Positions 1 to 9,300 of a stretch of DNA of 64,000 bases are shown here, piece by piece. The first letter of the stretch is position 1. Each line of letters begins with the position of its first letter. Location of the stretch: positions 3,125,001-3,189,000 of the forward strand of contig NZ_CP023865.1 of assembly GCF_003711105.1 (NCBI RefSeq). The letters are read 5' to 3'. A model generated the notes under the pieces. That model was given only the letters and a program-made list of their open reading frames with translations. It was not told the origin of the DNA and did no database searches. The translations under genes and the position numbers were made by a program. Source of the stretch: Actinoplanes teichomyceticus ATCC 31121. Its GTDB lineage: Bacteria; Actinomycetota; Actinomycetes; Mycobacteriales; Micromonosporaceae.

Positions 1-855
1 GGCCCGCTCGGCGCGCGCCGCGGCGTCGGCGGTCGCCCGCTCGGCGGCCTCCGTACGGCGGTTCGCCCGCTCGGCCGCCTCGCGCAGGTGGTCGGCGTCG
101 CGGCGGGCGGCGGCCAGCGACTCCTCCGCGCGGGCGGCCGCCTCCTGCGCCGTACGCCGGAAGTCGTTGTGGTCGCGCAGCGCCGCGGCCAGATCGCGTT
201 CCGCCGCGTCCCGCTGCCCCCGGGTGTCCTGCAATTCCTGCCGCGCGGCGGACAGCTCCGTGCCGGCCGCGTCGCGTTCCGCCTCGGCACGCTCGCGCAG
301 CGCGGCCGCGGCCGTCGCGGCCCGCACCGCCTCGTCGCGCGCCTCCAGCGCCTCCCGCTCGCGCCGACCGGCCTCCTCCGCGGCCCGCTCCGCCTCCGTG
401 GCCCGCTGCCGGGCCTCGTCCCGCTCGGCGGTCGCGGCCGCCGCGATCTGCTGGGCCGCCGCGGTCGCCGTCGCCGCCTGCTCCGCGTCGCGGCGGGCGT
501 CGTCCCGCTCGGCGTGCGCGGCGGCCACCGCCCGTGACGTCTCCGCGCGCACCTCGGCGACCTGGCGTTCCACCCCGGCCGGCGACATCTCCGAGTGCAG
601 CGCCTCGGTGAGCGTGCCGACCATCTGGTCCAGGCGGTCCACCACCTCCCAGGTGCGGGCCACCGAGCCGGCCAGGCCGGGGGAGGAGCGGTGCCGCATC
701 CGCACGTTGCGGGAGGCGCGCTGGCACTCCCCGTCGTTGTCCCGGCAGTACCGGAACGGCCGGCCGGCGGAGGCGCGCTGCGGCACGGGGCGCCCGCAGT
801 GCGCGCACGGTCGGGTCTCGCTCGCCTCGGCGGCGGTCTGGTCCTGCGTCGTCAT
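1..855 (-). CDS. Coiled-coil protein with N-terminal zinc-binding motif (partial, C-terminus outside window)
   Basis: Reads leftward from ATG at 855 and is still open at base 1, so only the first 285 codons are seen. Residues about 15-45 carry a CxxC...CxxxxxxxC arrangement (CAHC, then YCRDNDGEC) that looks like a small treble-clef or zinc-ribbon knuckle. From about residue 70 onward the protein is almost entirely Ala/Glu/Arg-rich heptad sequence (for example RREREALEARDEAVRA), predicting a long coiled coil. No membrane segment is visible. I do not recognise a named family; similar zinc-plus-coiled-coil proteins occur in actinomycetes without known function. Its role is unknown. Confidence 0.75.
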   Translation of the reverse strand, partial: MTTQDQTAAEASETRPCAHCGRPVPQRASAGRPFRYCRDNDGECQRASRNVRMRHRSSPGLAGSVARTWEVVDRLDQMVGTLTEALHSEMSPAGVERQVAEVRAETSRAVAAAHAERDDARRDAEQAATATAAAQQIAAAATAERDEARQRATEAERAAEEAGRREREALEARDEAVRAATAAAALRERAEAERDAAGTELSAARQELQDTRGQRDAAERDLAAALRDHNDFRRTAQEAAARAEESLAAARRDADHLREAAERANRRTEAAERATADAAARAERA

Positions 856-1116
856 AGCGGCTCCCACCCTAGGCGCAACGACGATCTTCCGGATGTCACC
901 ACACCGATGCGTGCTCTCCGGGCCGTCCCGGGGGTCCGCCCGTGCCGAGCCGTGGCGCGCGCGATCGACGTCGCGTCGATGCGGGCCGCCGGGCCGTTCC
1001 GGGGGTCCGGCCCCGGCCGGGGCCGCGCCCGTGATGCGTGCCCTCGGGCGGGCGCCGGCCGTCCGCTTCGCGTCTTCCGCGCGCGGGCCGCCGTCTCGCC
1101 AGCGGATCCGGTGTTG

Positions 1117-1250
1117 TCGCGGGCGTGGTGGCCATCCTCGCGGGCGTGGTGCGGCGTCTTCGCGGGCGTGGTGCGGCGTCTTCGCGGGCGTGGTGTGGCG
1201 TCTTCGCGGGCGTGGTGTGGCGTGCTCGCGGGCGTGGTGCGGCGGGCGTG
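1117..1250. repeat. Tandem repeat, about 22-bp period, six units
   Basis: The core cgggcgtggtgcggcgtctt recurs at 1120, 1141, 1163, 1185, 1207 and 1229 (spacings 21, 22, 22, 22, 22) with a shortened last copy at 1243. The array fills the 402-bp gap 856-1257 between the stop of the APH-fold kinase and the start of the leftward coiled-coil gene. No gene is supported in this gap; open frames across it are low-complexity products of the repeat. Confidence 0.85.
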
Positions 1251-1257
1251 GTGCCGC

Positions 1258-2130
1258 TCACCCCGTCCAGATCCGGCTCAGCCCGGAGCGTTTCTGCAGG
1301 TGGGCAAGGCTCCAGCTGAGGTCCAGGGTGGCCGGGTCCCGGCCGGCGACGCCGAGGAACAGCCAGGCGTGGAAGACCGGGACGATCAAGCTCCACTCCA
1401 GGTCCGACAGCGGGCGCACCTCGTCGTAGCCGCGGATCACCTCGTCCTGGTAGCCGCGCCAGGCCAGCGCGAAGTCGGCGACCTGGAAGTTGTGGTGGGC
1501 GATCTCGAAGTCCAGCACGCCGGTCAGCCGGTCGCCGTCGAACAGCAGGTTCCACGGGGCGAAGTCGCCGTGGACCACGCTGCGCGGGGCGTCGCCGGTG
1601 GGGAGGGCGGCGAACCGGGCGGCCGCCGCCTCGCGGCAGGCGCGCAGGCGGGCGCCGTCGGCCGGATGGATCCTCTCGTACGCCCGGAGCGTGCGCTCCA
1701 GCGCCGGATCCGCCAGCACCTCGACCGGCGAGCGGAACCCGCCGCGCTGCGCGGTGATGCCGGTGGCGGCCAGCTCGGCGTGCAACCGCGCGAGCAGCCG
1801 GCCGCGGGTGCGCTGCTGGGCCGGGCTGTCCGGGCCGGACGAGCGCAGCGGGCGGCCGGGCAGTCGCCGGTACAGCAGCCACACGCCGCCCGGCGTGACC
1901 AGCGGCTCGTCGGTCGGTTCCGGGACCGGCCAGCCTCGTGCGTGCAGCGCCGCCGCGACCCGCAGCGGGTACGGCCAGTCCGGGCTGTCGGCGGGATCGA
2001 GGCGCTTGAGGATGTGCCCGGCGCCGTCGCGGGTCACCGCCCAGGTGCGGCCGGCCCGGGCGGCCGGCAGCGCCTGCGGGGTCAGCCGCCACCGGGCGCA
2101 CACCTCGGGGTCCGGCACCGCATCGGCCAT
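1258..2130 (-). CDS. APH-fold phosphotransferase
   Basis: 290 aa, a usual length for the aminoglycoside phosphotransferase/choline kinase superfamily. The Brenner motif HGDFAPWNLLF is at residues 187-197 (catalytic Asp189, Asn194) and the metal-binding Asp is in LDFEIAH at about 207, where E follows instead of the usual G, common in this superfamily. The N-terminal lobe is short and glycine-poor. No membrane segment. It is followed by a 22-bp tandem repeat and preceded by a 103-bp gap to the secreted-protein gene, so it is probably its own transcription unit. Family members phosphorylate aminoglycosides, sugars, homoserine or small metabolites; the substrate here cannot be told from sequence, and resistance should not be assumed. 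Confidence 0.85.
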   Translation of the reverse strand: MADAVPDPEVCARWRLTPQALPAARAGRTWAVTRDGAGHILKRLDPADSPDWPYPLRVAAALHARGWPVPEPTDEPLVTPGGVWLLYRRLPGRPLRSSGPDSPAQQRTRGRLLARLHAELAATGITAQRGGFRSPVEVLADPALERTLRAYERIHPADGARLRACREAAAARFAALPTGDAPRSVVHGDFAPWNLLFDGDRLTGVLDFEIAHHNFQVADFALAWRGYQDEVIRGYDEVRPLSDLEWSLIVPVFHAWLFLGVAGRDPATLDLSWSLAHLQKRSGLSRIWTG

Positions 2131-2233
2131 CCCGGCATCGTATCGACCGGGCGCCCGCGCTTGTCCCCCCGGACGCGGTGCGCGCCACGGCCGCCGCGGC
2201 GCATCGGCGACCGTTCCGCGTCCCGCAGCGGCG

Positions 2234-4168
2234 TCAGGAGATCTCGGTGATCTTTCCGACGTGGAACGACCCGTCGGTCAGATGAACGGCGTACGCGCAA
2301 AGCGTCCCGCCGTCGGTGTCGATCGCGGCGGCGGCCGGCCACGTCCCCCCGGCCCGGGTCTGCAGCCAGGCCCCCAGCCCCGAGCGCACCGTGACCAGCT
2401 CCAGGGTCGATGCCGGCCACCCCGCCGCGGCGACCCCGGTGACCTGGCCCTTCGTCGCGTCCACCGGGACCGGCGTGGACGACTGCCACACCTTGCCGGC
2501 GCTCCGCACCCGGTGGAACACGCTCCCGCCGTGGGTGACGGTGAAGACGTTCAGCGTGCCGTCGGGCAGCGCCGCGGCGGAGACGTCGGCCAGCTCGCCG
2601 TTCGCGTCGATCTTCTCCGCGCCGGCGTCCCACACCCCGGCGGTGGTGCCGCTGCGATGCCAGACGCCGCTGCCCGGGATCAGGCCGAAGACATGCACGG
2701 TGTTCGCGACCGGGCTGGCCGCCGCGGCGACGGTGGCGATGCTCGCGTTGTCGTCGATCTTCACGGCATGGTCGTCCCAGTCGCCGGCGGCGGTGCGCTT
2801 GCGGTACCAGACGCCGCTGCCCGGGATCAGCGCGAACAGGTGCAGCCGTCCGGCGGAGTCGCCGGTGAGCGCCACATCCGAGACGGATCCGTTGGTGTCC
2901 AGCTGGGTGGCCGAGCCGGTCCACCCGCCGTCCGCGCCGCGGGTCCGGGCCCACAGCCCACTCCCGGGGACCAGGGTCACCACGTGCATCCGGCCGTCCG
3001 GCGTGGCGGTGGCCGCCACGTCGCGGATGGCCGCGTTGCCGTCGATCTGCGTGGCGGCGCCGGACCAGTCCCCGGCGGCGGGACGGGTGCGGTCCCAGAC
3101 CTTGCCGCGCAGGCTCTGGTCGTCCGCGCTGTAGGCGGGGTTCATCACCCGGGCCTTGTAGAACGCCGCGCCGGTCCGGGTACGTCTCATGTCCGGACCG
3201 AAGAAGTCGACCGTGTCCGTGCACCAGTTCCGGAAGTTCTCCGTGTTGGTGAGGTAGCAGGCGCCCTGCGGGCTCTTCTGCACGTCGATCATCGTCTCGA
3301 CGACCTGGCCCGACGGCTGGGTGCCGACGGCTTTGACGAACGGCCGGTCCCAGGCGGCGCCGGCGGCCTGGAACCGCCGGGTGGCCTTGTCGTACCGGTA
3401 CGTGCGCGCATTCGTGGTGACCCAGAGCTTGCCCGGGTCCTGCGCGTCCGCCGACACGTCGTGCGCCCACTGGCTGTCCAGCACCTGCCGCCGGGACACG
3501 TCCTCGCGCAGGCCCGGCGCGGCCGGTGAGCCGGTCACCTCGAGGGCGGTGAGCACACCGGTCCAGACGGTCTGGCCGGCGCTGTTGGTGACCTGCGTGT
3601 CACCGGCTACCCAGAGCCGGCCGATCTGCGGATCCCACAGTGCCGCGTGCGCGCCGGGCAGCGCGAACGAGCCGTACGTGGTGGCGCCGGGGCCCTGCGA
3701 GGCGGCGTACACCCGCACGTGGCCGGCATTGCTGGCGGCCACCGCGACGTTGCCGTCCGGCAGCAGCTCCGCGGAGTGCCGGTTGTCGGCGGCGGCGGTG
3801 GCGTCCCGGTTCGCCCAGACCCGGACGCCGGACGGGTACGACACCACGGTGACCAGCCCGCCCCCGTCCACCACCACGACCCGCCGGCCGCCCGCGGTGT
3901 CGCGCAGCCGGAAGTCGTTGCCGCCGACGAAGCCCTGCGCCTCGGCCGCGGTGAAGCCGAGTCCGGTGGTGGGCGCCCACTGCCACTTCACCGCGCCCGG
4001 GTCGTTCCAGTCGGTCACGGCCGGGTCCAGTGCCAGGATCCGGTGGGAACGGTGGTCGCCGGCCAGGATCAGATGGTCGCCGGTCGCCGCCACCGCCGGG
4101 CCGGCCGGTGCGGCCAGGGTGGCGCAGGCGACGCCGACCAGCGCGGTGTACGTCGTGGTCCTTCTCAT
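2234..4168 (-). CDS. Secreted protein: N-terminal propeller (DUF6528-like) plus six lectin-like repeats
   Basis: 644 aa with a Sec signal peptide (MRRTTT then a hydrophobic core, likely cut near AVA-A at residues 26-28). Residues about 30-345 resemble the DUF6528 secreted beta-propeller group. Residues about 350-640 are six repeats of about 48 aa with the core GSGVWxRxRxxxGxWxxxAxxID and a following DGxLxVF strand; the same repeat makes up the C-terminus of the gene at 4747-6177. The repeat pattern resembles PLL/tachylectin-type carbohydrate-binding propellers. The start overlaps the stop of the upstream gene by ATGA (4165-4168), so the two are translationally coupled. Likely an extracellular glycan-binding protein; the ligand is unknown. 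Confidence 0.8.
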   Translation of the reverse strand: MRRTTTYTALVGVACATLAAPAGPAVAATGDHLILAGDHRSHRILALDPAVTDWNDPGAVKWQWAPTTGLGFTAAEAQGFVGGNDFRLRDTAGGRRVVVVDGGGLVTVVSYPSGVRVWANRDATAAADNRHSAELLPDGNVAVAASNAGHVRVYAASQGPGATTYGSFALPGAHAALWDPQIGRLWVAGDTQVTNSAGQTVWTGVLTALEVTGSPAAPGLREDVSRRQVLDSQWAHDVSADAQDPGKLWVTTNARTYRYDKATRRFQAAGAAWDRPFVKAVGTQPSGQVVETMIDVQKSPQGACYLTNTENFRNWCTDTVDFFGPDMRRTRTGAAFYKARVMNPAYSADDQSLRGKVWDRTRPAAGDWSGAATQIDGNAAIRDVAATATPDGRMHVVTLVPGSGLWARTRGADGGWTGSATQLDTNGSVSDVALTGDSAGRLHLFALIPGSGVWYRKRTAAGDWDDHAVKIDDNASIATVAAAASPVANTVHVFGLIPGSGVWHRSGTTAGVWDAGAEKIDANGELADVSAAALPDGTLNVFTVTHGGSVFHRVRSAGKVWQSSTPVPVDATKGQVTGVAAAGWPASTLELVTVRSGLGAWLQTRAGGTWPAAAAIDTDGGTLCAYAVHLTDGSFHVGKITEIS

Positions 4169-4632
4169 GTGCGCTCCTCGCTGGTGTGCGCTTGGGTGCG
4201 GAGGTCGGTCGGGCCGTACCGGGCGTGTTGCGCCCCGGTGGCCCGCGCCCAGCAGGCGTCGCCGTACGACCAGTGCCGGCTCGTCCCCGGATGACGGATC
4301 AACCCACCGGCGGTGAGCGCCCGGGTGAGCGTCCGGCCGGTCCAGCGGGCCGCGGTGACCCCGGGCGCCCGCAGCCGGACGGTGACGGCGGCGCCGGTGC
4401 GGTGGCAGGGGTGCCCGCCGGGTGTCGTGTCATGTCCGGTGACCAGCACGAGCCGGCATCCCGGGGGAAGGGCCATCTGGGCGATCACCAACCGGTCGGC
4501 CACCCCGTCGCGCAGGCGCAGACCGGGCGTGGCGGTGGTCAGCGCCGCGACGGCGGCCACGTCGACCAGTGGCTCCCCGCACTCCGCGACCGGTGCGGCC
4601 GCCGTCGCGCGGCACGGGTCGCCGGCGTGCAT
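4165..4632 (-). CDS. Degenerate VanX/M15D-type D-Ala-D-Ala dipeptidase-like protein
   Basis: About 155 aa; start ATG at 4632 is preferred because AAAGGTGG sits about 9 nt upstream (a longer frame begins at 4674). The segment PVAECGEPLVDV, the strand LPPGCRLVLVTGH, and the closing HWSYGDACWA...GAQHARYGP are the landmarks of actinomycete M15D dipeptidases. However the HxTGxAxD zinc motif reads HRTGAAVT (Asp replaced by Thr) and the ExWH motif reads TSRH (catalytic Glu replaced), and about 40 residues normally between the second strand and the HxxG motif are missing. So the fold seems kept while two key residues are lost: a pseudo-enzyme or a decaying gene. Coupled by ATGA to the secreted lectin-repeat gene. 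Confidence 0.6.
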   Translation of the reverse strand: MHAGDPCRATAAAPVAECGEPLVDVAAVAALTTATPGLRLRDGVADRLVIAQMALPPGCRLVLVTGHDTTPGGHPCHRTGAAVTVRLRAPGVTAARWTGRTLTRALTAGGLIRHPGTSRHWSYGDACWARATGAQHARYGPTDLRTQAHTSEERT

Positions 4633-4660
4633 GGCATGACCACCTTTCGCGGCGGGGAAC

Positions 4661-4691
4661 GGTCCCCGTGCCATGAGATGGCACGGGGACC
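4661..4691. terminator. Perfect 14-bp hairpin
   Basis: GGTCCCCGTGCCAT, loop GAG, then the exact reverse complement ATGGCACGGGGACC. It lies just downstream of the stop of the leftward NlpC/P60 gene (4747) and upstream of the VanX-like gene. There is no T-run, as is usual in actinomycete intrinsic terminators, so it probably separates the two transcripts. Confidence 0.65.
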
Positions 4692-4746
4692 GGGGGTGTG
4701 AGCTCGGTCCGGGGCGATCGTCGGGCCGAGGTGGTCACGGGCTGGG

Positions 4747-6177
4747 TCAGGCGACGTTGACCAGGCCGCCGACGTAGAGGGTGCCGTCGGCGAGACCCGC
4801 GGTGTAGGTGTCGAAGATCTTGCCGTTGGCGTCGATCTTGGTGGCCGAGGCGTCCCAGGCACCGGCGGCGCTGCGGCCCCGGTTCCACAGGCCGCTGCCG
4901 GCGAGCACCGCGGTCACCTCGACGGTGCCGTTCGGCAGCCCGGCGGCCGAGACGCCGTCGATGCTGCCGTTCTCGTCGATCTTGGTGGCCGAGGCGTCCC
5001 AGACACCGCTGGCGCTGCGGCCGCGGTTCCAGATGCCACTCTCCGAGACCACGCCGAAGAACTCCATGGTGCCGTTCGGCAGAGCGGCCGCCGCGATCGA
5101 GATGATCTCGTCGTTGTCGTCGATCTTCACCGCCGACGCCGCCCAGGTGCCGCTCGCCGACCGGGTGCGGTTCCAGACACCGGCGTTCGGCACCAGGGTC
5201 TGCACCTGCAACGAGCCGTCCTTGAGACCGGCCGAGGAGACCTTCACGATGTCACCGTTGTCGTCGATCTTGACGGCCGAGCCGGCCCAGACGCCGGCCG
5301 CGGACCGGGTACGGTTCCAGACGCCGCTGCCCGGGACCACGGCCTGCACGTTGATCGTGCCGTCCGGCAGCCCGGTGGCGGCGATCGCCGAGATCTTGCC
5401 GTTGGTGTCGATCTTCGTGGCGCCGCCCCAGGCCCCGGACGCGCTGCGGCTGCGGTACCAGATGCCGCTGTTCGGGATCACGTTGAAGACGTGCAGCGAG
5501 CCGTCGGAGAGGGTGGCCGAGGCGGTGGCGCTGATCGCCTCGTTGCTGTCCGCCAGGGTCGCGCTGGACGCCCACGCGCCGCCGCTGGTCCGGGTACGCA
5601 TGTAGAGCGGCCCGTGCGCGTCCGGCGTGCCCGTGCTGGCGTCCTCGACGATCTTGTCGTACCGGTACGGCACGAACCCGTTACGGGTGTAGTAGGAGGC
5701 GGCGACGGTCTTGTGCTCGGCGAACCGGCCCCACGTCGGCTCCTGGTAGATCTTCATCCGGGTGTGCGCCGAGTCGGTCCACTTGTCGAACATCACGATG
5801 TGGCCGTCGCCCAGCAGCGCGTCGCCGGTCTTGAGCTGGCTGTACGAGCCGAGCTTCGTCCAGCCGCTCCAGTCCCGGAACGTCGCCGTGGTCCGCGAGG
5901 TCGTCAGGTGCCACATCATCGACACCATGCCGGAGCAGTCCTGCCGGTACGTGTGGCCGTCGCCGTCGCCGTAGTAGTCGCTCTGCGAGTACGGCACGCC
6001 CAGGTTGACCCAGCGCTGACCACGCTGGATGGCCTCGGCCCGGGTGATCGTGCCGCCCTGGTCGCTGGCGAGCGCGGCCGGTGCCAGACCGACGGTGAGA
6101 ACGGAGGTGCTGACGGCGGTGAGTGCGAACGTGCGGAGCAGGGAACGGCGGGTCATGGGGCGAAACGCGGCGGACAT
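4747..6177 (-). CDS. Secreted NlpC/P60-type hydrolase with six lectin-like repeats
   Basis: 476 aa. A Tat-like signal (TRRSLLR then a hydrophobic core, cleavage near ALAS at about 38) precedes a catalytic domain at about 45-175 with Cys81 in QDCSGMVS and His126 in GDGHIVMF, the Cys/His pair of NlpC/P60 (CHAP-like) peptidoglycan amidases or endopeptidases. Residues about 185-476 are six 47-48-aa repeats (core SGIWNRxRSASGxWxxSAxKIDxNG) matching those of the gene at 2234-4168. Start ATG 6177 has AAGGA 6 nt upstream. Likely a secreted cell-wall or glycan hydrolase with its own carbohydrate-binding propeller. Upstream lies the 11-bp repeat array facing the SARP gene. Confidence 0.8.
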   Translation of the reverse strand: MSAAFRPMTRRSLLRTFALTAVSTSVLTVGLAPAALASDQGGTITRAEAIQRGQRWVNLGVPYSQSDYYGDGDGHTYRQDCSGMVSMMWHLTTSRTTATFRDWSGWTKLGSYSQLKTGDALLGDGHIVMFDKWTDSAHTRMKIYQEPTWGRFAEHKTVAASYYTRNGFVPYRYDKIVEDASTGTPDAHGPLYMRTRTSGGAWASSATLADSNEAISATASATLSDGSLHVFNVIPNSGIWYRSRSASGAWGGATKIDTNGKISAIAATGLPDGTINVQAVVPGSGVWNRTRSAAGVWAGSAVKIDDNGDIVKVSSAGLKDGSLQVQTLVPNAGVWNRTRSASGTWAASAVKIDDNDEIISIAAAALPNGTMEFFGVVSESGIWNRGRSASGVWDASATKIDENGSIDGVSAAGLPNGTVEVTAVLAGSGLWNRGRSAAGAWDASATKIDANGKIFDTYTAGLADGTLYVGGLVNVA

Positions 6178-6243
6178 CCAGATTCCTTAGGTCGGTGCTT
6201 CCGGGTGACGGGAAGCAATCTCGACCGGCCCGCTGCAGATTCG

Positions 6244-6260
6244 CTCCAGGTCGGCTGGAG
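6244..6260. promoter_or_regulatory. Small inverted repeat next to the 11-bp array
   Basis: CTCCAG-GTCGG-CTGGAG: perfect 6-bp arms with a 5-bp spacer, between the 11-bp direct repeats and the start of the NlpC/P60 gene (leftward). Could be a second regulator site or chance in GC-rich DNA. Confidence 0.3.
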
Positions 6261-6267
6261 TGGATCC

Positions 6268-6322
6268 GCAGCGGGATTGCAGCGCTCCTGCAGCGGGATT
6301 GCAGCGTTCCTGCAGCGGGATG
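6268..6322 (-). promoter_or_regulatory. Five 11-bp direct repeats, candidate SARP operator
   Basis: Five contiguous 11-bp units on the + strand: gcagcgggatt, gcagcgctcct, gcagcgggatt, gcagcgttcct, gcagcgggatg, at 6268, 6279, 6290, 6301 and 6312. The heptamer GCAGCG(G/C/T) is invariant at its first six bases. SARPs of the AfsR/DnrI/ActII-ORF4 type bind heptameric direct repeats in 11- or 22-bp register. The array is 91-145 bp upstream of the NlpC/P60 start codon and directly follows the SARP stop codon, so the obvious candidate regulator is encoded next door. Confidence 0.6.
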
Positions 6323-6323
6323 G

Positions 6324-9300
6324 TCAGCCGGGCCCGGCGGCGCCGTACACCCGCAGGGCGTCGGCGACCGAGACCCGCAGCGCGGCCGCCGCCACCACGT
6401 CGCCGCCGCGGTCGTACGCGTCGGCGAGCTGCTCGTCGATCCGGGCCGCGGTCACCGGCTGCGCGGACACCTCGGCGGCCGAGCGGGCCTCGCGCAGGCA
6501 GTCCCGGGCCGCCGCGGTCCGGCCCGCCAGCAGGTGCAGCCGGCCCAGCGCGTACCCGGCGGCGGCCACCCGGGCCGGGTCGGCGCCGGACCGGGCCGCC
6601 GTCAACGCCTCCTCCAGCACCGGCCGGGCCGGCGCGTGCCGTCCCTGCTCGGCCCAGATCGCGGCCAGCTCCCGATCGGTGTCCCGGACGCCGTCCTCGT
6701 CGCCCAGCCGGCGCAGCACGTCCCGCGCCTGCTCGGCGCGCTCCTGGGCGGCCGCCGGATCGCCGGTGGCCAGCAGGGCGCGGGACGCGACCCGCAGGAC
6801 CGCGGCCACGCCCCGTTCGCTGCCGGCGGCCCGGTAGTGCTCCTGCGCCGCGGCCAGGCATCGACCGGCGGCATCCGGGTCACCGCGGTCCAGGTGCGCC
6901 AGAGCGGCCTGCCGCCGGGCCCAGCCGGCGGTGACCGGATCGTCCGCTCCGGCCAGCACCGTGGCGCGGTCGAGCAGGTGCTGTGCCTCCGGGCAGCGGC
7001 CCAGCCGCCGCCCGGCAGCGCCGAGCGCGGCCAGCGTCCGGGCCTGACCGAGCCGGTTGCCGGACGTGGTGAAGGCGTCCAGCGCGCCCCGCAGCAGCGG
7101 CAGCGCGCCGGCCGGACGGTGCAGCCCGAGTTCCAGCAGGCCCTCCTCGCCCATCAGCAGGCCCCGGTCGTCCGGGTCGTCGCCGGCGGTGCGCAGAGCC
7201 GGGCGCACGGCCGCGGCGTCCGGACCGCACGCGGCGCGCAGGGTGGCGGCCAGGTGAACGGTCATCCGGGCGTCGCCGCGTGCCGCCGCGGCCGTCACCG
7301 CCGCCGCGACGGTCAGCCGCTCGGCGCGCACCCACTGCCGGGGGCGGTCGCCGACCAGCCGGTCCAGGTCCGTCACGGCCGGCGCCGGCGGCTGCGGACG
7401 GTGCATCCGCAGCTCGTCGGACCAGGCTGGGGACGCCCGGGTGGCCAGCTCGGCGACCCGGGCGGCCAGCGCCTGCACGTCGTCAGCGGGGTCGGCGGCC
7501 CGCTCGCGGGCGTAGAGCCGGACCAGACCCGGCATCCGGTAGCGGACCTGCCCGGCCCCGTCCACCCCGGTGCAGGTGAGCAGGTGGGCGTCGGCCAGGG
7601 CCTCGACGAGCGCCTCGGCGGCCACCTCGCCGACGCGCAGCGCCGGGGCGAGGACCCAGGCCGCGAAGTCGGCGGCGGCGGAGCGCCCGAGCCAACCCAG
7701 GGCCGCGCGCGCGTCCGCGGACAGCCCGCGGTGGGCCGGTTCGAGGCTCGCCCGGACGCCGCCGGAGCCCAGGGTCAGCTCGTCGAGCCGGCGGTGCTCG
7801 GCGGCGAGCCGGTCGGCGAGCACGGTGAGCGGCCATCGGCGCCGGGCGGCCAGGCGGGCGCCGGCGATCCGGACGGCCAGCGGCAGGCCGTCGCAGGCCA
7901 CGACGATGCGCCGGGCGGCCTCCGGTTCGGCCCGCACCCGGTCGTCCCCGGCGATCCCGGCCAGCAGCTCCGTGGCGGCGCCGACCGGGAGCACGTCCGG
8001 CTCGGTGCGCCCGGTCACCGGCAGCCCGGCGAGCCGGTTGCGGGAGGTGATCAGCACGGCGCAGCCGGCGGCGCCGGGCAGCAGCGGCCCGATCTGCTCC
8101 TCGTCCCGCGCGTCGTCGAGTAGCAGCAGCACCCGCCGCCCGGACAGCAGGGTGCGCATCTGCGCGGCACGCTCGGCGACGCTGTCCGGCAGCGGACCCG
8201 CCGGGGCGCCCAGCGTCCTCAGTAGGGCGGCGAGCACGGCCGCGGGTTCGGCCGCCGCGTCGGCGGTGCCGCCGAGCTGCGCGTAGAGCTGGCCGTCCGG
8301 GTAGCCGGCGGCAAGCTGATGCGCGGCGTGCAGGGCCAGGGCGGTCTTGCCGACGCCGGCGGCGCCGGTGACCACGTGGACCGGCATCCGGCCGGACCGC
8401 TCGGCCGAGGCCGCCGACGCGAGCAGGGCGGCGAGCTCGTCGGCGCGGCCGGTGTAGTCGCCCGGGGCGGGCGGCAGCTGCGCGGGCGCGAGGGGCCGGG
8501 GCGGCGCGGGCTCCGGCCGCCGGGACGGCGCGGTGGGTTGCGCGGTCACCGGTGTGCCCGCCGCAGCGGTCGTGCTCCCCGTCCGCCCGCCGGTCAGCGC
8601 GACCGATGTGGTCGGGGCCGATGCGCTCGCGGGCGATGCGCTCGCGGGCGATGTGGTCGGGGCCGGTGCGCTCGCGGGCGATGTGGCCGGGGCCGGTGCG
8701 GGCGGTGCCGGAGCGGGCGCGCCGAGCAGCCGGGCGTCGCCGCGCAGTACAGCGCTGTGCACGGCGGACAACTCGACGCCCGGCTCGACACCCAGCTCGT
8801 CGCGCAGGATCCGGCGCCCTTCGCGGTACACCGCCAGCGCGTCCGCCTGCCGCCCCAGCCGGAACAGAGTGATCATGAGCTGGCCGCGCAGGCGTTCGCG
8901 GAGCGGGTGACGGGCGAGCAGCGCGGCGAGCTCACCGGCCAGTTCCGCCAGCCGGCCGACGGCGAGGTCCACCGCCACGCGCTCCTCGACCGCCTCCAGC
9001 CGCAGCTCGTCCAGGCGGGCGGCCTCGCTGCGCAGCGGCCCGGTCGTGGCGCCGACCAGTGCCGGCCCGCGCCACAGCGACAACGCTTCGCGGTACAGCG
9101 CGGCGGCGTGGTGGTGCCGGCCGTCGCCGGCCGCGGCCCGCGCGTCCCCGACGGTTCGCAGGAAGACGTCCCGGTCCAGGCGGGGAGCGGCCAGGTCGGC
9201 GAGGTAGCCCCACGGCTTGGTGAGGATCACGGAGCCGCCGCCGTACGCCTTGAACCGGTTGCGCAGCCCGGAAACGTAGGTCTGCACCAGCGCCCGCGCC

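Noticed and set aside
896..2188. Long leftward open frame of 430 codons overlapping the APH-fold kinase
   Set aside because: It is Arg/Pro/Ala/Gly-rich, reads through the 22-bp repeat and has no domain; the other frame carries HGDxxxxN and is the real gene.
1490..3529. Long rightward open frame of 679 codons
   Set aside because: Antisense to the kinase and the secreted propeller protein; Gly/Arg-rich with no motif, typical shadow in high-GC DNA.
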